Position numbers and translations under genes: made by a program
The notes under the pieces: generated by a model
The model's database searches: none
The model's input: only the letters and a program-made list of their open reading frames with translations
Told to the model about the DNA's origin: nothing
In this document: positions 7,556-16,835 of the stretch, piece by piece
How the letters are laid out: each line of letters begins with the position of its first letter
How positions within the stretch are numbered: the first letter of the stretch is position 1
Assembly: GCA_004376575.1 (NCBI GenBank)
Contig: SOJN01000070.1
Location: forward strand, 1-64,000
Length of the DNA: 64,000 nt
Reading direction: 5' to 3'
Source of the DNA: a candidate division TA06 bacterium
GTDB lineage: Bacteria > Hydrothermota > DG-26 > E44-bin18

Positions 7556-10500
7556 ATGCTGGAGTTTTTTGGCTCATCGGGTCCTGAGAGGATCCTAGAG
7601 AAGGCAAGAAAGCTGATCGAGCAAGGCAAGGCCGACCGCGCTGTTCGCACGCTGGAGAAAGGCCTCCTGGGAGACAAGGAGGACTTCATCCTGCTGGTGG
7701 AATTGGGCAAGCTGAACCTCAAACAGGGCTCCCCAAAGGAGGCAGTTGGATATCTGAAACGTGCTTATGCTTCAGACCCCGAGCGGTCAGATGAACTGAT
7801 AACCGAGGCCGAGACCCTGCACTATGAATCGGAGAGGCCGCTTGAGACTGGCGCATTTCTTTATGAGCTCTCACTTGAGAGAAGAGACTTTGATCAAGCC
7901 AACAAATACCTTGACGGACTCGAGGAAGATGATCTCAAAGTACTTACTGAAAGGTATGAGCAGCGTCTAGACACCATCACCAAGTACAAATCCGAAAAGG
8001 ATATGGACAAAAAGGATGTTTCTTTCTTCTACAAGGCAGCTCTTCTTTTCGCCAGGGCCAACAGATTTGACGAAGCTGATGCACTGTTCAACAGAGCCGT
8101 CGATATCATCCCGGCAGACAAACCAAAGTTGATTTCCGAGTACGAACGCCTGACAGCAGCAACGTATGGTGATCCTCGGCCAAGGATTGCCTTCGGGGAT
8201 TTCCTGGTCAAGTCTGGCGACATCAAGAGGGCGATGAAGCAGTACAAATCGGCGATAGAATTTGACGAGACGATAGCCAACCAGGTCACAGAGAGACTCG
8301 AGAAGATCAAAGCCGAGACGCGCGATTCTGAAGTAGAGGATTACCTGGCCAGGTTGTACGTGGCACATAACCAGGTTGAAGAAGCTATGAATGTGGTAAA
8401 AGAGGGTATATCGGCCGGGACCATTGAGCTTGGTGAGGCTGTCAAGAAGCTGCATGAAGTGGCGCGGCTAGAGCCGGAGAATCCTGATGTGCACCTGAGC
8501 CTGGGAGATGCCTACAGGGACACTGATTCGATTGATCAGGCGATATCACAATATAAGGAGGTTTTTCAGCTCAATTCGAGCTTAGCCGACACGGTTGTAG
8601 AAAGGCTCAAGAAGATAATTGACGCAAAGCCCAGAAGCCCAATGGCGATCGCTCTGCTGGCAGACATATACATGTATCAAGACGACGTGTCAAGTGCTGT
8701 TGAGACGCTGAGAGAGGCGTATGAAGCTGATGAGGCGATGGCTGATGAACTCGTCCCCAGCGTGAAAAAGGTTCTTGAGAAGGATATTGAGAACTCCACT
8801 GCGCTCCTACTCCTTGCCAAGGCCTGTTCCAGTGCGGGCAAAGACAGAGAAGCAGTTGTGGTGCTGGACACTCTCATATCCTTGGGAGCTGATGGCGCAA
8901 AGGGAGCGGTTGAGCTGCTTCGGCTAATTGTGAAGAGTGATGAGGACAACCTTGAAGCCGCGACAATATTAGGTGCAGGCCTTCTGGCCATCGGCCTCGT
9001 TGATGAAGCCGCAGAGGTCTTCCACGGTCTTCCCGACCTTCCAGAGCGTGCCCCGAGGATAATGGAAAGAGCATTCGAAATGTGCAGGAAGAGACCTGAG
9101 CTGGCAGCAGATGCTTCCAAGATTCTTACTTCGTTTGCGACAAAGGACACGGACGTGTTCACTCTGTCAATGGTGCTTGGTGAACTCCTTGCTCTATCCG
9201 GGGACCTGGAGGGAGCTGCGGCAAAGTTCAAAGAAAGTCTCGGGGTTAAGCCTGAACGAGGATCAGATGTAGCCGGAGCCTTCGAAAGGTTACTGGAGAA
9301 GAACGATCAACTTCTATCGGCGCATATGGGTCTCGCGAACTGTCTCCTCAAGGCAGGTGACCTTGATGGAGCAGCTCAGGAATTCTCAAGAGTACTCTCT
9401 CTGGATCAGGAGAAGTTCGATGAGATTGTTGACAAGTACTATGAGATGGTCAGAGAAAATCCCAAGAGCACGGCGGTGAGAGTGGCAATAGTGGATGCTC
9501 TTGTAGAAAGGCGCATGTGGGATCAGGTAAGAGACGAGTGCACGAAAGCACTGAAGGTCGTGCCGGCAGAACAATCTGGTTATTTCTACCTTAAGAAGGG
9601 GCAGTCGTTTCTCGAAAAAGGACTTTTCAGCGAGGCCGTTACGTTAGTGGATAAGGGAGTTTCCCTTGATACTGAACTTCTTGAAGAAGGTCGTGGTCTT
9701 GTTGAGAAGATAGTGAGGCTGGATCCGAAGAGTACGGCCGGGGGGTACTCCAGAGCGAGAATAGCCTCCCGGCTGGGCGACTTCGAGTCTGCGTCTTCAC
9801 AGTTTCTGGTCATACAAAAGATGCATCCCGATCATACTGAGAAGGTCATTGCAGAAGTTAGAAAAGTCTTGGCAGAGAACACGGCCGATCCCCATCTCCA
9901 TTTTGCTCTCGGTGAGCTCCTTCTTGAAGCTGGGAACTTCGAAGAATCCTCGGGCGAGTTCGAGATTGCTTTCCAGAGGGATGCGTCCTTTGCCGATAGG
10001 GCGATTGAGAAATACGAACAGATAATATCTGCGAAAGGAGCCTATGCTTCTGTCTCCCTTTCGCTGGGCAGAGCCTACATGAAGAAGGGTTCCTATCCCT
10101 TGGCTACCCAAAATCTCGTAGCAGCTCTAAGGGCAGGTCCTTCACTGCGTGGACCCGTTCTCCACGACCTAAATGAAATACTTGAGAAGGACTCCAGAGA
10201 TATTACAGTCAGGTTCGCTCTGTCTGACATCTACCGGGATGACGGAGACACTGAAAGGTCAGTGGACATACTCAGAGAGATAGCGGAACTGGCCCCGACC
10301 CAGGTTGATGCCGTGTCTGAGAGATTGCGGAGAATGATTGAACAACACAGAGAAGACCTCTCGCTCAGGTACCTGCTCGGCGACTTACTGATGAAGAAAG
10401 GTGCATTGCAGATCGGCGTGAGAGAGTATGAGAAGATTATGGCTGAGCATCCCCTGGAGACGGAGCATGTGGTAGAGAAACTGAGAGAAGCGGCTAGAGG

Positions 10501-11389
10501 GGGGCATCCGAGGGCACTCGTTGGTCTTGCCACTGCACTCGTGAACAACAAGTGGTACGAAGAAGCAACAGATGTGATATCGCGTATGACCCTGAAGGAT
10601 GTTAACACGGTCTCCTATGCGGTATCCCTTCTCGAACGGATTCAGACGTCGGATTCCAGCATATCGTCTGCATCCATGCTGCTGGGCAGACTCCTTATTG
10701 AAACAGAAGACTATAGGAGAGCGACAGTTGTTCTTGCATCAGCTCTGGACAATTCAGATGAGAAAGAAGTAACTCTGGAGAGTATGCTCCTTCTCTCAAG
10801 GGCCCTCAAGTACAGCGGACAGGTCGACAGGGCGAAGTCAGAGATTGAGCTTGCGCTTTCGACTGTTGAAGATCCGAAAGAGGTTTACACCAAGCTTACA
10901 GAGATGATCGAATCTGAAAAATCTAGGGAACTGGCCAGGGTACTTACGGAACTGAAACGTAACCCTGATGATGAACTCCTGAGGATTCAGGCTGCGGTAC
11001 TCAAGCGTCGGATGGGCGATGTGAGCGCGGCGGCCAATCTTCTCAGTTTTACGTCGGAGAACCCGGATACGGAGGCAAAGAGGAGAATTGAGCTGGCAAT
11101 ATGCCTGGATGTTCTGGAAGAGCCGGCTGTCAGTATAGAGGTACTGAAAGGACTGGATCTCTCTGACATGTTAGAAAGCGACACAGGCAAAGAGGTTTTG
11201 AGCACCCTGGCATACCTTTACGAGAAGACCCAACAGTTTATTTCCGTCGTTTCTACTCTCAATTTGCTGGTGTCTCAAGATCCAAACTTCAAGGGTGCAC
11301 AGCAGAGACTGAGTAGAGCGAGTAACAACATGGTTGTCCATATCCTAGGGGACAGACCAAATCTAATAGATGGAGTGATTGCCAAATGA
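7556..11389 (+). CDS. Giant cytoplasmic TPR-like repeat protein
   Basis: A 1277-residue protein made almost wholly of helical repeats, without signal peptide, membrane segment or recognisable catalytic domain. The first about 100 residues hold ordinary TPRs ('KARKLIEQGKADRAVRTLEKGL'). After that the repeat unit is about 52 residues: a TPR of the 'LGDAYRDTDSIDQAISQYKEV' type, then a third helix of the 'ADTVVERLKKIIDAKP' type. Successive units start at a spacing of 50-52 residues (for example LSLGDAY, ALLADIY, ALLLLAK, and later FALGELL, LSLGRAY, FALSDIY, YLLGDLL). TPR arrays bind peptides and act as scaffolds; no specific partner can be named. The stop overlaps the next start (ATGA), so a joint function with the next protein is likely. 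It is probably longer than ordinary TPR proteins of related genomes. Confidence 0.88.
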   Translation: MLEFFGSSGPERILEKARKLIEQGKADRAVRTLEKGLLGDKEDFILLVELGKLNLKQGSPKEAVGYLKRAYASDPERSDELITEAETLHYESERPLETGAFLYELSLERRDFDQANKYLDGLEEDDLKVLTERYEQRLDTITKYKSEKDMDKKDVSFFYKAALLFARANRFDEADALFNRAVDIIPADKPKLISEYERLTAATYGDPRPRIAFGDFLVKSGDIKRAMKQYKSAIEFDETIANQVTERLEKIKAETRDSEVEDYLARLYVAHNQVEEAMNVVKEGISAGTIELGEAVKKLHEVARLEPENPDVHLSLGDAYRDTDSIDQAISQYKEVFQLNSSLADTVVERLKKIIDAKPRSPMAIALLADIYMYQDDVSSAVETLREAYEADEAMADELVPSVKKVLEKDIENSTALLLLAKACSSAGKDREAVVVLDTLISLGADGAKGAVELLRLIVKSDEDNLEAATILGAGLLAIGLVDEAAEVFHGLPDLPERAPRIMERAFEMCRKRPELAADASKILTSFATKDTDVFTLSMVLGELLALSGDLEGAAAKFKESLGVKPERGSDVAGAFERLLEKNDQLLSAHMGLANCLLKAGDLDGAAQEFSRVLSLDQEKFDEIVDKYYEMVRENPKSTAVRVAIVDALVERRMWDQVRDECTKALKVVPAEQSGYFYLKKGQSFLEKGLFSEAVTLVDKGVSLDTELLEEGRGLVEKIVRLDPKSTAGGYSRARIASRLGDFESASSQFLVIQKMHPDHTEKVIAEVRKVLAENTADPHLHFALGELLLEAGNFEESSGEFEIAFQRDASFADRAIEKYEQIISAKGAYASVSLSLGRAYMKKGSYPLATQNLVAALRAGPSLRGPVLHDLNEILEKDSRDITVRFALSDIYRDDGDTERSVDILREIAELAPTQVDAVSERLRRMIEQHREDLSLRYLLGDLLMKKGALQIGVREYEKIMAEHPLETEHVVEKLREAARGGHPRALVGLATALVNNKWYEEATDVISRMTLKDVNTVSYAVSLLERIQTSDSSISSASMLLGRLLIETEDYRRATVVLASALDNSDEKEVTLESMLLLSRALKYSGQVDRAKSEIELALSTVEDPKEVYTKLTEMIESEKSRELARVLTELKRNPDDELLRIQAAVLKRRMGDVSAAANLLSFTSENPDTEAKRRIELAICLDVLEEPAVSIEVLKGLDLSDMLESDTGKEVLSTLAYLYEKTQQFISVVSTLNLLVSQDPNFKGAQQRLSRASNNMVVHILGDRPNLIDGVIAK

Positions 11390-12834
11390 TATGCCCATTT
11401 CTGAGTGTCGAACGTACGACAAGAGAAGTAAAGTATGACGTGGATGGCAAGATCGTGGAGGCGAAGGAGATTCCTGAAAGAGAATTGGTGGAATGCCGGA
11501 AGGCTGACTGCTACCTGTATGATGAAGGCCTCTCCAACTGCTCGCTTGTGGCTCTTGCGAAAGGTTCGGAAGCTGTGGATGCTCTTCTTGAGTCTGTGCG
11601 TAAGATGAGCGATGCGTTCAGCGGCATGAAGGAATCGACGGAGAAGAGCGTGGAAGGACAGAGCAGGATGCTTGAGTCCCTGAGCAAGGCCCAGCGGGAA
11701 AGCGGAGTTTCCACGCTGTCGTTTGCCAGCAAGTTAGATGAGAATTTCAAAGAGATAGCACAGAGTGTCGCCAACATGAGCCAAAGCATGGAAGGACTGG
11801 CGGAAAAGCTTGAAGGCTACCATGATAAGATAGAGAGCACATCAAGCGAGTCGATTGAGAAGCTCGGCGGGAAGCTGGCGGACTACAGCAATAATCTCAC
11901 AGACGTTACTAACGATTTGGCTAAGAAGCTGCGGGAGGGGCTCGACTTTTACAGCGGCAGGACCATAGATGCAGCGAAAGAGTCAACGGATAGGCTCATT
12001 GAAAAGATGGGGGACTACGCCGATAAGGTGGAGGAGCAGAAAAGGGCGACAGAAGCAGCAACAGAGGAGAACGGAAAGCTTCTGTCTTCTATTTCGGAAA
12101 GCACTTCCCGGTGGGTCGATATGTCAAAGGATTTGTTTTCTGAGCTAACGACCGGGCTGGAGCAGATGAGGGCTGAAATTGGGGTGCGTGGCGAAGCTCA
12201 CCTGGAAGAACAGAAACGGACGAATTCACTCACGGAAGCGCTCTACGCTACTCTTGGTGCCCTTTCTGAGCGGATGGAGTCGATATCAGAAAGAGTGGTT
12301 GAGGCAAGCAGAGACATGAAGGAGTTCGTCCAGAGAGTGAAGGACGAGAGGGAAGAAGAAAAACGGAGAGTGACTCTCGATAAAGCTCGAGCCCACAACG
12401 ACAGAGGAGTAGCACTTTACTTCAGAAAAACATATGCAGGTGCCCTGGAGGAGCTGGAGAAAGCGATAGAGCTTGACCCCACCATGGCAGAAGCTCATAG
12501 CAATATGGCGCTGTGTCTCACAAGTCTTGGAAAGAATGATGAGGCAGCGTCGAGTTTCAAGCGCGCCCTGGAGATTGATCCGGACATGGCCGAGGCCTAC
12601 AACAATCTTGGGTTGCTCCATTTCAAGAAGAAGAAATACGAAGAGGCAGTAGGCATGTTTGAAGAGGCTGTGAAGAAGAGGGAAGACTATCCCAACGCCT
12701 ACTTCAATCTGGGTAGTGCATTCGAAGAAATGGATATGCATGCGAAAGCAATAGACGCTTGGGAGCGTACTCTGGAGCTCGACCCTGGAAACGTGAAGGC
12801 TAAAGAGGCAATGGGAGAGATAAGTGGACTGTGA
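11386..12834 (+). CDS. Four-cysteine, coiled-coil and TPR protein
   Basis: A 482-residue protein with three parts. Residues 1-55 contain four cysteines (C3, C37, C42, C52) in 'MICPF...VECRKADCYLYDEGLSNC', which could bind zinc or an Fe-S cluster. Residues about 60-325 are a long, polar, heptad-like coiled coil with little hydrophobic content, loosely like chemoreceptor signalling helices; no membrane segment is present. Residues about 330-482 are three to four canonical TPRs ('AHNDRGVALYFRKTYAGALE', 'AEAHSNMALCLTSLGKNDEA', 'AEAYNNLGLLHFKKKKYEEA', 'PNAYFNLGSAFEEMDMHAKA'). The gene overlaps the giant TPR gene by 4 bp. A cytoplasmic sensor or scaffold is a guess; no family name is recognised. 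Confidence 0.85.
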   Translation: MICPFLSVERTTREVKYDVDGKIVEAKEIPERELVECRKADCYLYDEGLSNCSLVALAKGSEAVDALLESVRKMSDAFSGMKESTEKSVEGQSRMLESLSKAQRESGVSTLSFASKLDENFKEIAQSVANMSQSMEGLAEKLEGYHDKIESTSSESIEKLGGKLADYSNNLTDVTNDLAKKLREGLDFYSGRTIDAAKESTDRLIEKMGDYADKVEEQKRATEAATEENGKLLSSISESTSRWVDMSKDLFSELTTGLEQMRAEIGVRGEAHLEEQKRTNSLTEALYATLGALSERMESISERVVEASRDMKEFVQRVKDEREEEKRRVTLDKARAHNDRGVALYFRKTYAGALEELEKAIELDPTMAEAHSNMALCLTSLGKNDEAASSFKRALEIDPDMAEAYNNLGLLHFKKKKYEEAVGMFEEAVKKREDYPNAYFNLGSAFEEMDMHAKAIDAWERTLELDPGNVKAKEAMGEISGL

Positions 12835-12855
12835 TGGACTTTGGACGCTTGAACC

Positions 12856-13347
12856 ATGGACGATATTCTTAAGAAACTGAGACAAAAGAAGAAACGCGAC
12901 AAAAGCTCATCACCTCTGGGTAATATTTTTGGCGAGGTCGTGAAGGATGAGCCAGAAGAAAAGCCTGAGGACGAGATGGAGATCACCCACCACGACACGA
13001 AGGTTCGGGAAGAAATAGTGACAAAAGGAAAAGGTCTCCGGAGAGTTGATTTTGAAAAAGAACCTGTCGCTCCGGTTGACACCCTGGGGGGAGATGGAGT
13101 ACGTGAACTGTCTATTGGCGACCTTAGGGTTCAACATCCTGAGGCTGACCGCGGAGATCCCACCCACCTGGAGAAAGCGGCACAGCCAGTGCGGGACGCT
13201 GACCAGAATGATAACGAGATAGTACTGAAAACACAGGACAGTGCCAAAGTCAAATTCCTGAAGTTGGTGGTGGCTCTACTTGAGTCTGGCTACTACGATC
13301 AGGCCATAGAGACCATTCATGAGCTCCGCAGGGCTACCGAGCACTGA
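12856..13347 (+). CDS. Small charged protein, third gene of the TPR operon
   Basis: A 163-residue hydrophilic protein with no recognised family. Residues 1-45 are basic then acidic and look disordered. The middle is polar. The C-terminal 40 residues ('AKVKFLKLVVALLESGYYDQAIETIHELRR') form an amphipathic helical pair that resembles a single TPR-like hairpin and could dock on the two TPR proteins encoded upstream. It starts 21 bp after the preceding stop; no clear ribosome binding site is visible. Its position suggests it is part of the same complex. Confidence 0.7.
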   Translation: MDDILKKLRQKKKRDKSSSPLGNIFGEVVKDEPEEKPEDEMEITHHDTKVREEIVTKGKGLRRVDFEKEPVAPVDTLGGDGVRELSIGDLRVQHPEADRGDPTHLEKAAQPVRDADQNDNEIVLKTQDSAKVKFLKLVVALLESGYYDQAIETIHELRRATEH

Positions 13348-13871
13348 GCACTTAAAACCAAAAGTACAGAGTACGGAGCACAAAGTACGAAAAGCAACCA
13401 CCCGTGCCTCTTCCCTGACACTAGGAAAAAAGAGCCATGCCGTCGCTTGGCGGGATGAGGTATTTTTCGTCGTGTTTAGTCTTTGTTAGAGGTCACAAGC
13501 GAAGCGCAGTGAGCTCCTTACAAAGAGTTAATCCTGCTTAGTCTCTCTTGCTGAGACGGAGTCGAAGCTTAGAGAGAATTAGTCCTGAGGTAGCGCCGAA
13601 GGGAGCAGCCGCAGGCTGTCGAAGGGTTTACTTCCTGTGAGGGTCGCAAGCGAAGCGCAGTGAACTCGTTACAAAGAGCTAATCCTTCGGCGGCGTAAGC
13701 CGACGGAGGGTTTACTCTTTCTTAATGAGACCGACTAACAATGAAGGTCGAATTCTAGAAAGCGTGAGTCCTCTTTGGACTCCCGCTTTTGTTTCTAGCA
13801 TACAGCGTATAGCTGTCTTACATCTTACGTCTTGGGCAGAAAATGCAAAAATATAAGATCCGACCCCGGGC
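13348..13871. repeat. Intergenic repeat mosaic
   Basis: No gene is seen. Two copies of a repeat reading CACAAGCGAAGCGCAGTGA then (C/G)TTACAAAGAG(T/C)TAATCC lie at 13469-13534 and 13641-13685; further copies are at 28145-28210 and 61691-61755. A CGGCGGCGTAAGCCGACGG stem-loop lies near 13687-13706. A strong hairpin terminator is at 13759-13795. The phrase AAAATATAAGATCCGACCC (about 13847-13866) recurs as AAAATGTAGGATCCGACCC near 28430. Confidence 0.65.
13759..13795 (+). terminator. Rho-independent terminator
   Basis: Arms AGCG-T-GAGTCC and GGACTC-C-CGCT around a five-base loop, followed by TTTTGTTT. Outer TCTAGAAA/TTTCTAG extends the symmetry. It probably ends transcription of the TPR operon, about 410 bp upstream, reading toward the opposing DUF5916 gene. 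Confidence 0.7.
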
Positions 13872-16022
13872 TTACAAGTTTAGCAGGTAAGTCAGTTTCA
13901 TAAAGCCTATTCGGTCTTTAAACCTCATGTCTCCCAGCGAATCGTTTCTAACCTCAGTATATGCCAGGTATATCCTGCTTTGCGGCGCGAACTCCCATTC
14001 AACAAGGCCATTACCTGTATAGCGCTTTGTGTAGGTGTTCTCCAGGGCATATACTCTCAAGTGGAGATCTCTGGTGAGAGATATTCTGAGATGCTGGCTG
14101 GCTGTCAATGTTGATTCATCCAAAGACCAGTCCTCAGTGTACTCTCTTAGATATTCAAAATCTCCACTAAGGTGGATGTTGGTTGAAGGCCTTATTTCTA
14201 TTGTTGCATAACCCTTCCTGTGATGCCCAAAATATTGCTTGCTGTAGTTGTAGGTGCTCAATTGCCTGAAATGGACAGTCGCTGATACGGGAAGCCTGTA
14301 GTCTGAAGCGACTCCACCATAGATGTTCGAATAGGGTTTTTCTTCACCTACTTCATACTTGTTTCCAAGGTAGCCCCCGGCCCAGGCACTCCATTGCTCC
14401 ATGAAATTGATAGAAATGAGAGGACCTATGTACTGACTGTATGAAGGGTGTTCATACCTCTTGTCTGCGAGATATTTGAGAGAGGCACTGAGAGACCTGA
14501 TGCCCATTCTGTTCAGCCTTGGATGGAATGAAACCTCTGAGCGATGAGACTTTGAACCATACTGTGGAACGTAACCGAATTCCTCAATATAGAAGTTCCT
14601 ATCTATGTCCGTGTAGCTGCCTCCAAAGCTCCAGTCTGCCGAGTTAAAGTGCGCGCTTATGCTGCCCAGATATCCATCCAGGTCAGGAGACACGTTCCAT
14701 GACTTCGCGGCCTGCGCGGTCATGTCAAATCTGGAGAGAAGTCTCAGATTCGTATCAAAGGAGGTGCATCTTGAATATCCATTGAGTGTATCTTTACCAG
14801 CGACCAGGATACCGAAGTTTGATGATTCAAGGATGTCCCATTTGATTCTGCCCACTGAATAGAGAGCAGGGGGCTCACGATAGTCAGCGGACCGGACACC
14901 CTCTGTTGCGGCGGCAGAGAGGAGGAATGATGTGTTCCATATTTTCCCACTGAGTCTGGTTCCACCCAGTATGGGAACTTCTGTGCCGTCGTCGAGCTTC
15001 TTGCCCACCCTTCTCGAATAGAAGATAGTATAGGGATTGGCGAGCAGTTCCTTTCCTTCCAGGAAGAACGGCCGCCTCTCCTTGAGGTAGTACTCGTACC
15101 TGGAGAGATTTACGAACTCCGGATCAGCTTCCACCTGCCCGAAGTCGGGATTGAAAGTAGCGTCTGCGGTTACATTCGGAGTGATTTGCCACTTAATATC
15201 CACACCTCCGTCCGCAAAGGCTTCCTTCGTTTCGACCAGCGGTGTGTCCACATACCCAGCCGTATCAGTTACAATGCTGTCATACTGCGACATTTCTCCT
15301 CTGCCCAAAGCATAAGATATAATCTCCAGATGGAGACCGGGCCGGATATCTTTCATCTTTCCAAGCCTCCCAAATCTTGAAATCCTCACGCCTTCAGCCC
15401 TACTTACGGGTACCCAGTACGAGGTTTCATCAAGCCTTTCAATGTATCTCCAGAACTGGACACCCCATATCTGAATAAGTTCGGGCGGGAACCTCAGTGT
15501 CTTGAATGGAATCTCTATCTCAACGAACCAGCCTCTGGTGGTCAGCCTCCCTTCTGCGCGCCAGATACCATCCCATGACTCATCCGTCCTGGAACCGTCC
15601 TCAAAGACGCGTGCATCCAGCTGTATCCCAAGAGCGTTTGTCTGAAATAGAAATGCATTCTGTCGGTCATGGAAGGTATCCAGAAAGAGCGCCACGCAGT
15701 CTCCCATCTCGTATGACTCCCTCGGTGTCAACTTCGCGCTCATTTCCTTATATCTGGAATCGAGACAGGCAAATCCAAAGTAGATGTTGTTTGCATCATA
15801 CACGCAATACACAAATGTCTTCTCCTGTGATGGAACACCCTCCTCTGGAGAGAATTGGGTGAAATTCCCGACAGGCCTGGCCAGTTTCCAGCACGGATCA
15901 GTCAGATACCCGTCTATATTGGGTGGTTTCCTCACTCTGACAGGGGAAATGGCGTACGTCTGGCCTGCCGGATTAGGGGCAGACGCAAGAAGGCAAACCA
16001 GAAGAGATAGTTGTGTAATCAC
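13872..16022 (-). CDS. DUF5916-type outer-membrane protein with CBM9-like domain
   Basis: A 716-residue secreted protein starting at a GTG preceded by GAGG. After a signal peptide (to about residue 22), residues about 25-210 form a carbohydrate-binding-module-9-like beta domain: 'PPNIDGYLTDPCWKLARPV', 'ANNIYFGFACLDS', 'GDCVALFLDTFHDRQNAFLFQTNALG', 'GWFVEIEIPFKTLRF'. The rest is the DUF5916 barrel-like region ('FNPDFGQVEADPEFVNLSRY', 'RRPFFLEGKELL', 'LGGTRLSGK'), and the end alternates hydrophobic and polar residues like an outer-membrane strand. It probably sits in the outer membrane and binds or moves a glycan or other ligand. It is divergent from an ECF sigma factor that might control it. 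Confidence 0.87.
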   Translation of the reverse strand: MITQLSLLVCLLASAPNPAGQTYAISPVRVRKPPNIDGYLTDPCWKLARPVGNFTQFSPEEGVPSQEKTFVYCVYDANNIYFGFACLDSRYKEMSAKLTPRESYEMGDCVALFLDTFHDRQNAFLFQTNALGIQLDARVFEDGSRTDESWDGIWRAEGRLTTRGWFVEIEIPFKTLRFPPELIQIWGVQFWRYIERLDETSYWVPVSRAEGVRISRFGRLGKMKDIRPGLHLEIISYALGRGEMSQYDSIVTDTAGYVDTPLVETKEAFADGGVDIKWQITPNVTADATFNPDFGQVEADPEFVNLSRYEYYLKERRPFFLEGKELLANPYTIFYSRRVGKKLDDGTEVPILGGTRLSGKIWNTSFLLSAAATEGVRSADYREPPALYSVGRIKWDILESSNFGILVAGKDTLNGYSRCTSFDTNLRLLSRFDMTAQAAKSWNVSPDLDGYLGSISAHFNSADWSFGGSYTDIDRNFYIEEFGYVPQYGSKSHRSEVSFHPRLNRMGIRSLSASLKYLADKRYEHPSYSQYIGPLISINFMEQWSAWAGGYLGNKYEVGEEKPYSNIYGGVASDYRLPVSATVHFRQLSTYNYSKQYFGHHRKGYATIEIRPSTNIHLSGDFEYLREYTEDWSLDESTLTASQHLRISLTRDLHLRVYALENTYTKRYTGNGLVEWEFAPQSRIYLAYTEVRNDSLGDMRFKDRIGFMKLTYLLNL

Positions 16023-16211
16023 TTTGGCCTCAATGGAATCTAGCAGTTACATCAGAGCCTGTCAACAGTCTGATGGGAGAGGCCGAACAAATCATGTGCT
16101 CATCTGTTTGTACTGTTCCGGAGGGCCGTTGGATCACAGCTCGAATCCGGGAACGAAAAGAAGGAAATAACGTCTTATCGCTCAGAAAGGCAGGGGAAAC
16201 CGTAAGGCCCA

Positions 16212-16835
16212 ATGATTACAGCAAAAGGCATATGTCTTTCCTATCCAGGATTCAGTGTGGCCCCGCCTGCAACCACTGATGCAGAGTTGGCAGTAAAGTG
16301 TAGGAAAGGGGATACTGAGGCCTTTGAAATCCTCTACAAGAAGTACAGCAAGAGTCTCTTCAATTACATTTACAGAATGGTTGGCGATCATGATAGAGCT
16401 CGAGATCTGTACCAGGATACCTTCATCAGGGTTCTGACAGCCAAGAACTATCAGCCGCGCGCTAAGTTTTCAACATGGCTCTACAGAATCGCAACTAATC
16501 TCTGCATAAACGACTTGAAGAGGAAGAAACCAGTGTCCTTAGATGCTAAACTGAAGATGGGCGCAGGATTTGAGGCGAGGACAATCTCACCTGAGGATTA
16601 CGCAAACAGCCAGGAACTCGCCGAGAAGATAAAGACGGCCCTTGAGGGGTTGACCGACATACAGCGGGCAGTTTTCACTCTGAGGCATTATCAGGGGCTT
16701 TCATACCAGGAGATTGCCCGCGTGCTGAGATGCCCACTGGGCACGGTCAAATCCAGACTGAGTTCTGCGGTAAATGCATTGAGAAAAGTTCTGAGCGGGG
16801 AGTTGAAGGAGGTGTTCACAAATGAGATGCAATAA
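16212..16835 (+). CDS. ECF-type RNA polymerase sigma factor
   Basis: A 207-residue sigma-70 family factor of the extracytoplasmic-function group. Region 2 is clear ('EAFEILYKKYSKSLFNYIYRMVGDHDRARDLYQDTFIRVL', 'KFSTWLYRIATNLCINDLKRK'), and region 4 follows ('LEGLTDIQRAVFTLRHYQGLSYQEIARVLRCPLGTVKSRL'). About 20 extra N-terminal residues precede region 2. The gene overlaps its anti-sigma gene by 14 bp, the classical arrangement. The divergent DUF5916 gene is a plausible target, but no shared promoter motif was identified. Confidence 0.93.
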   Translation: MITAKGICLSYPGFSVAPPATTDAELAVKCRKGDTEAFEILYKKYSKSLFNYIYRMVGDHDRARDLYQDTFIRVLTAKNYQPRAKFSTWLYRIATNLCINDLKRKKPVSLDAKLKMGAGFEARTISPEDYANSQELAEKIKTALEGLTDIQRAVFTLRHYQGLSYQEIARVLRCPLGTVKSRLSSAVNALRKVLSGELKEVFTNEMQ

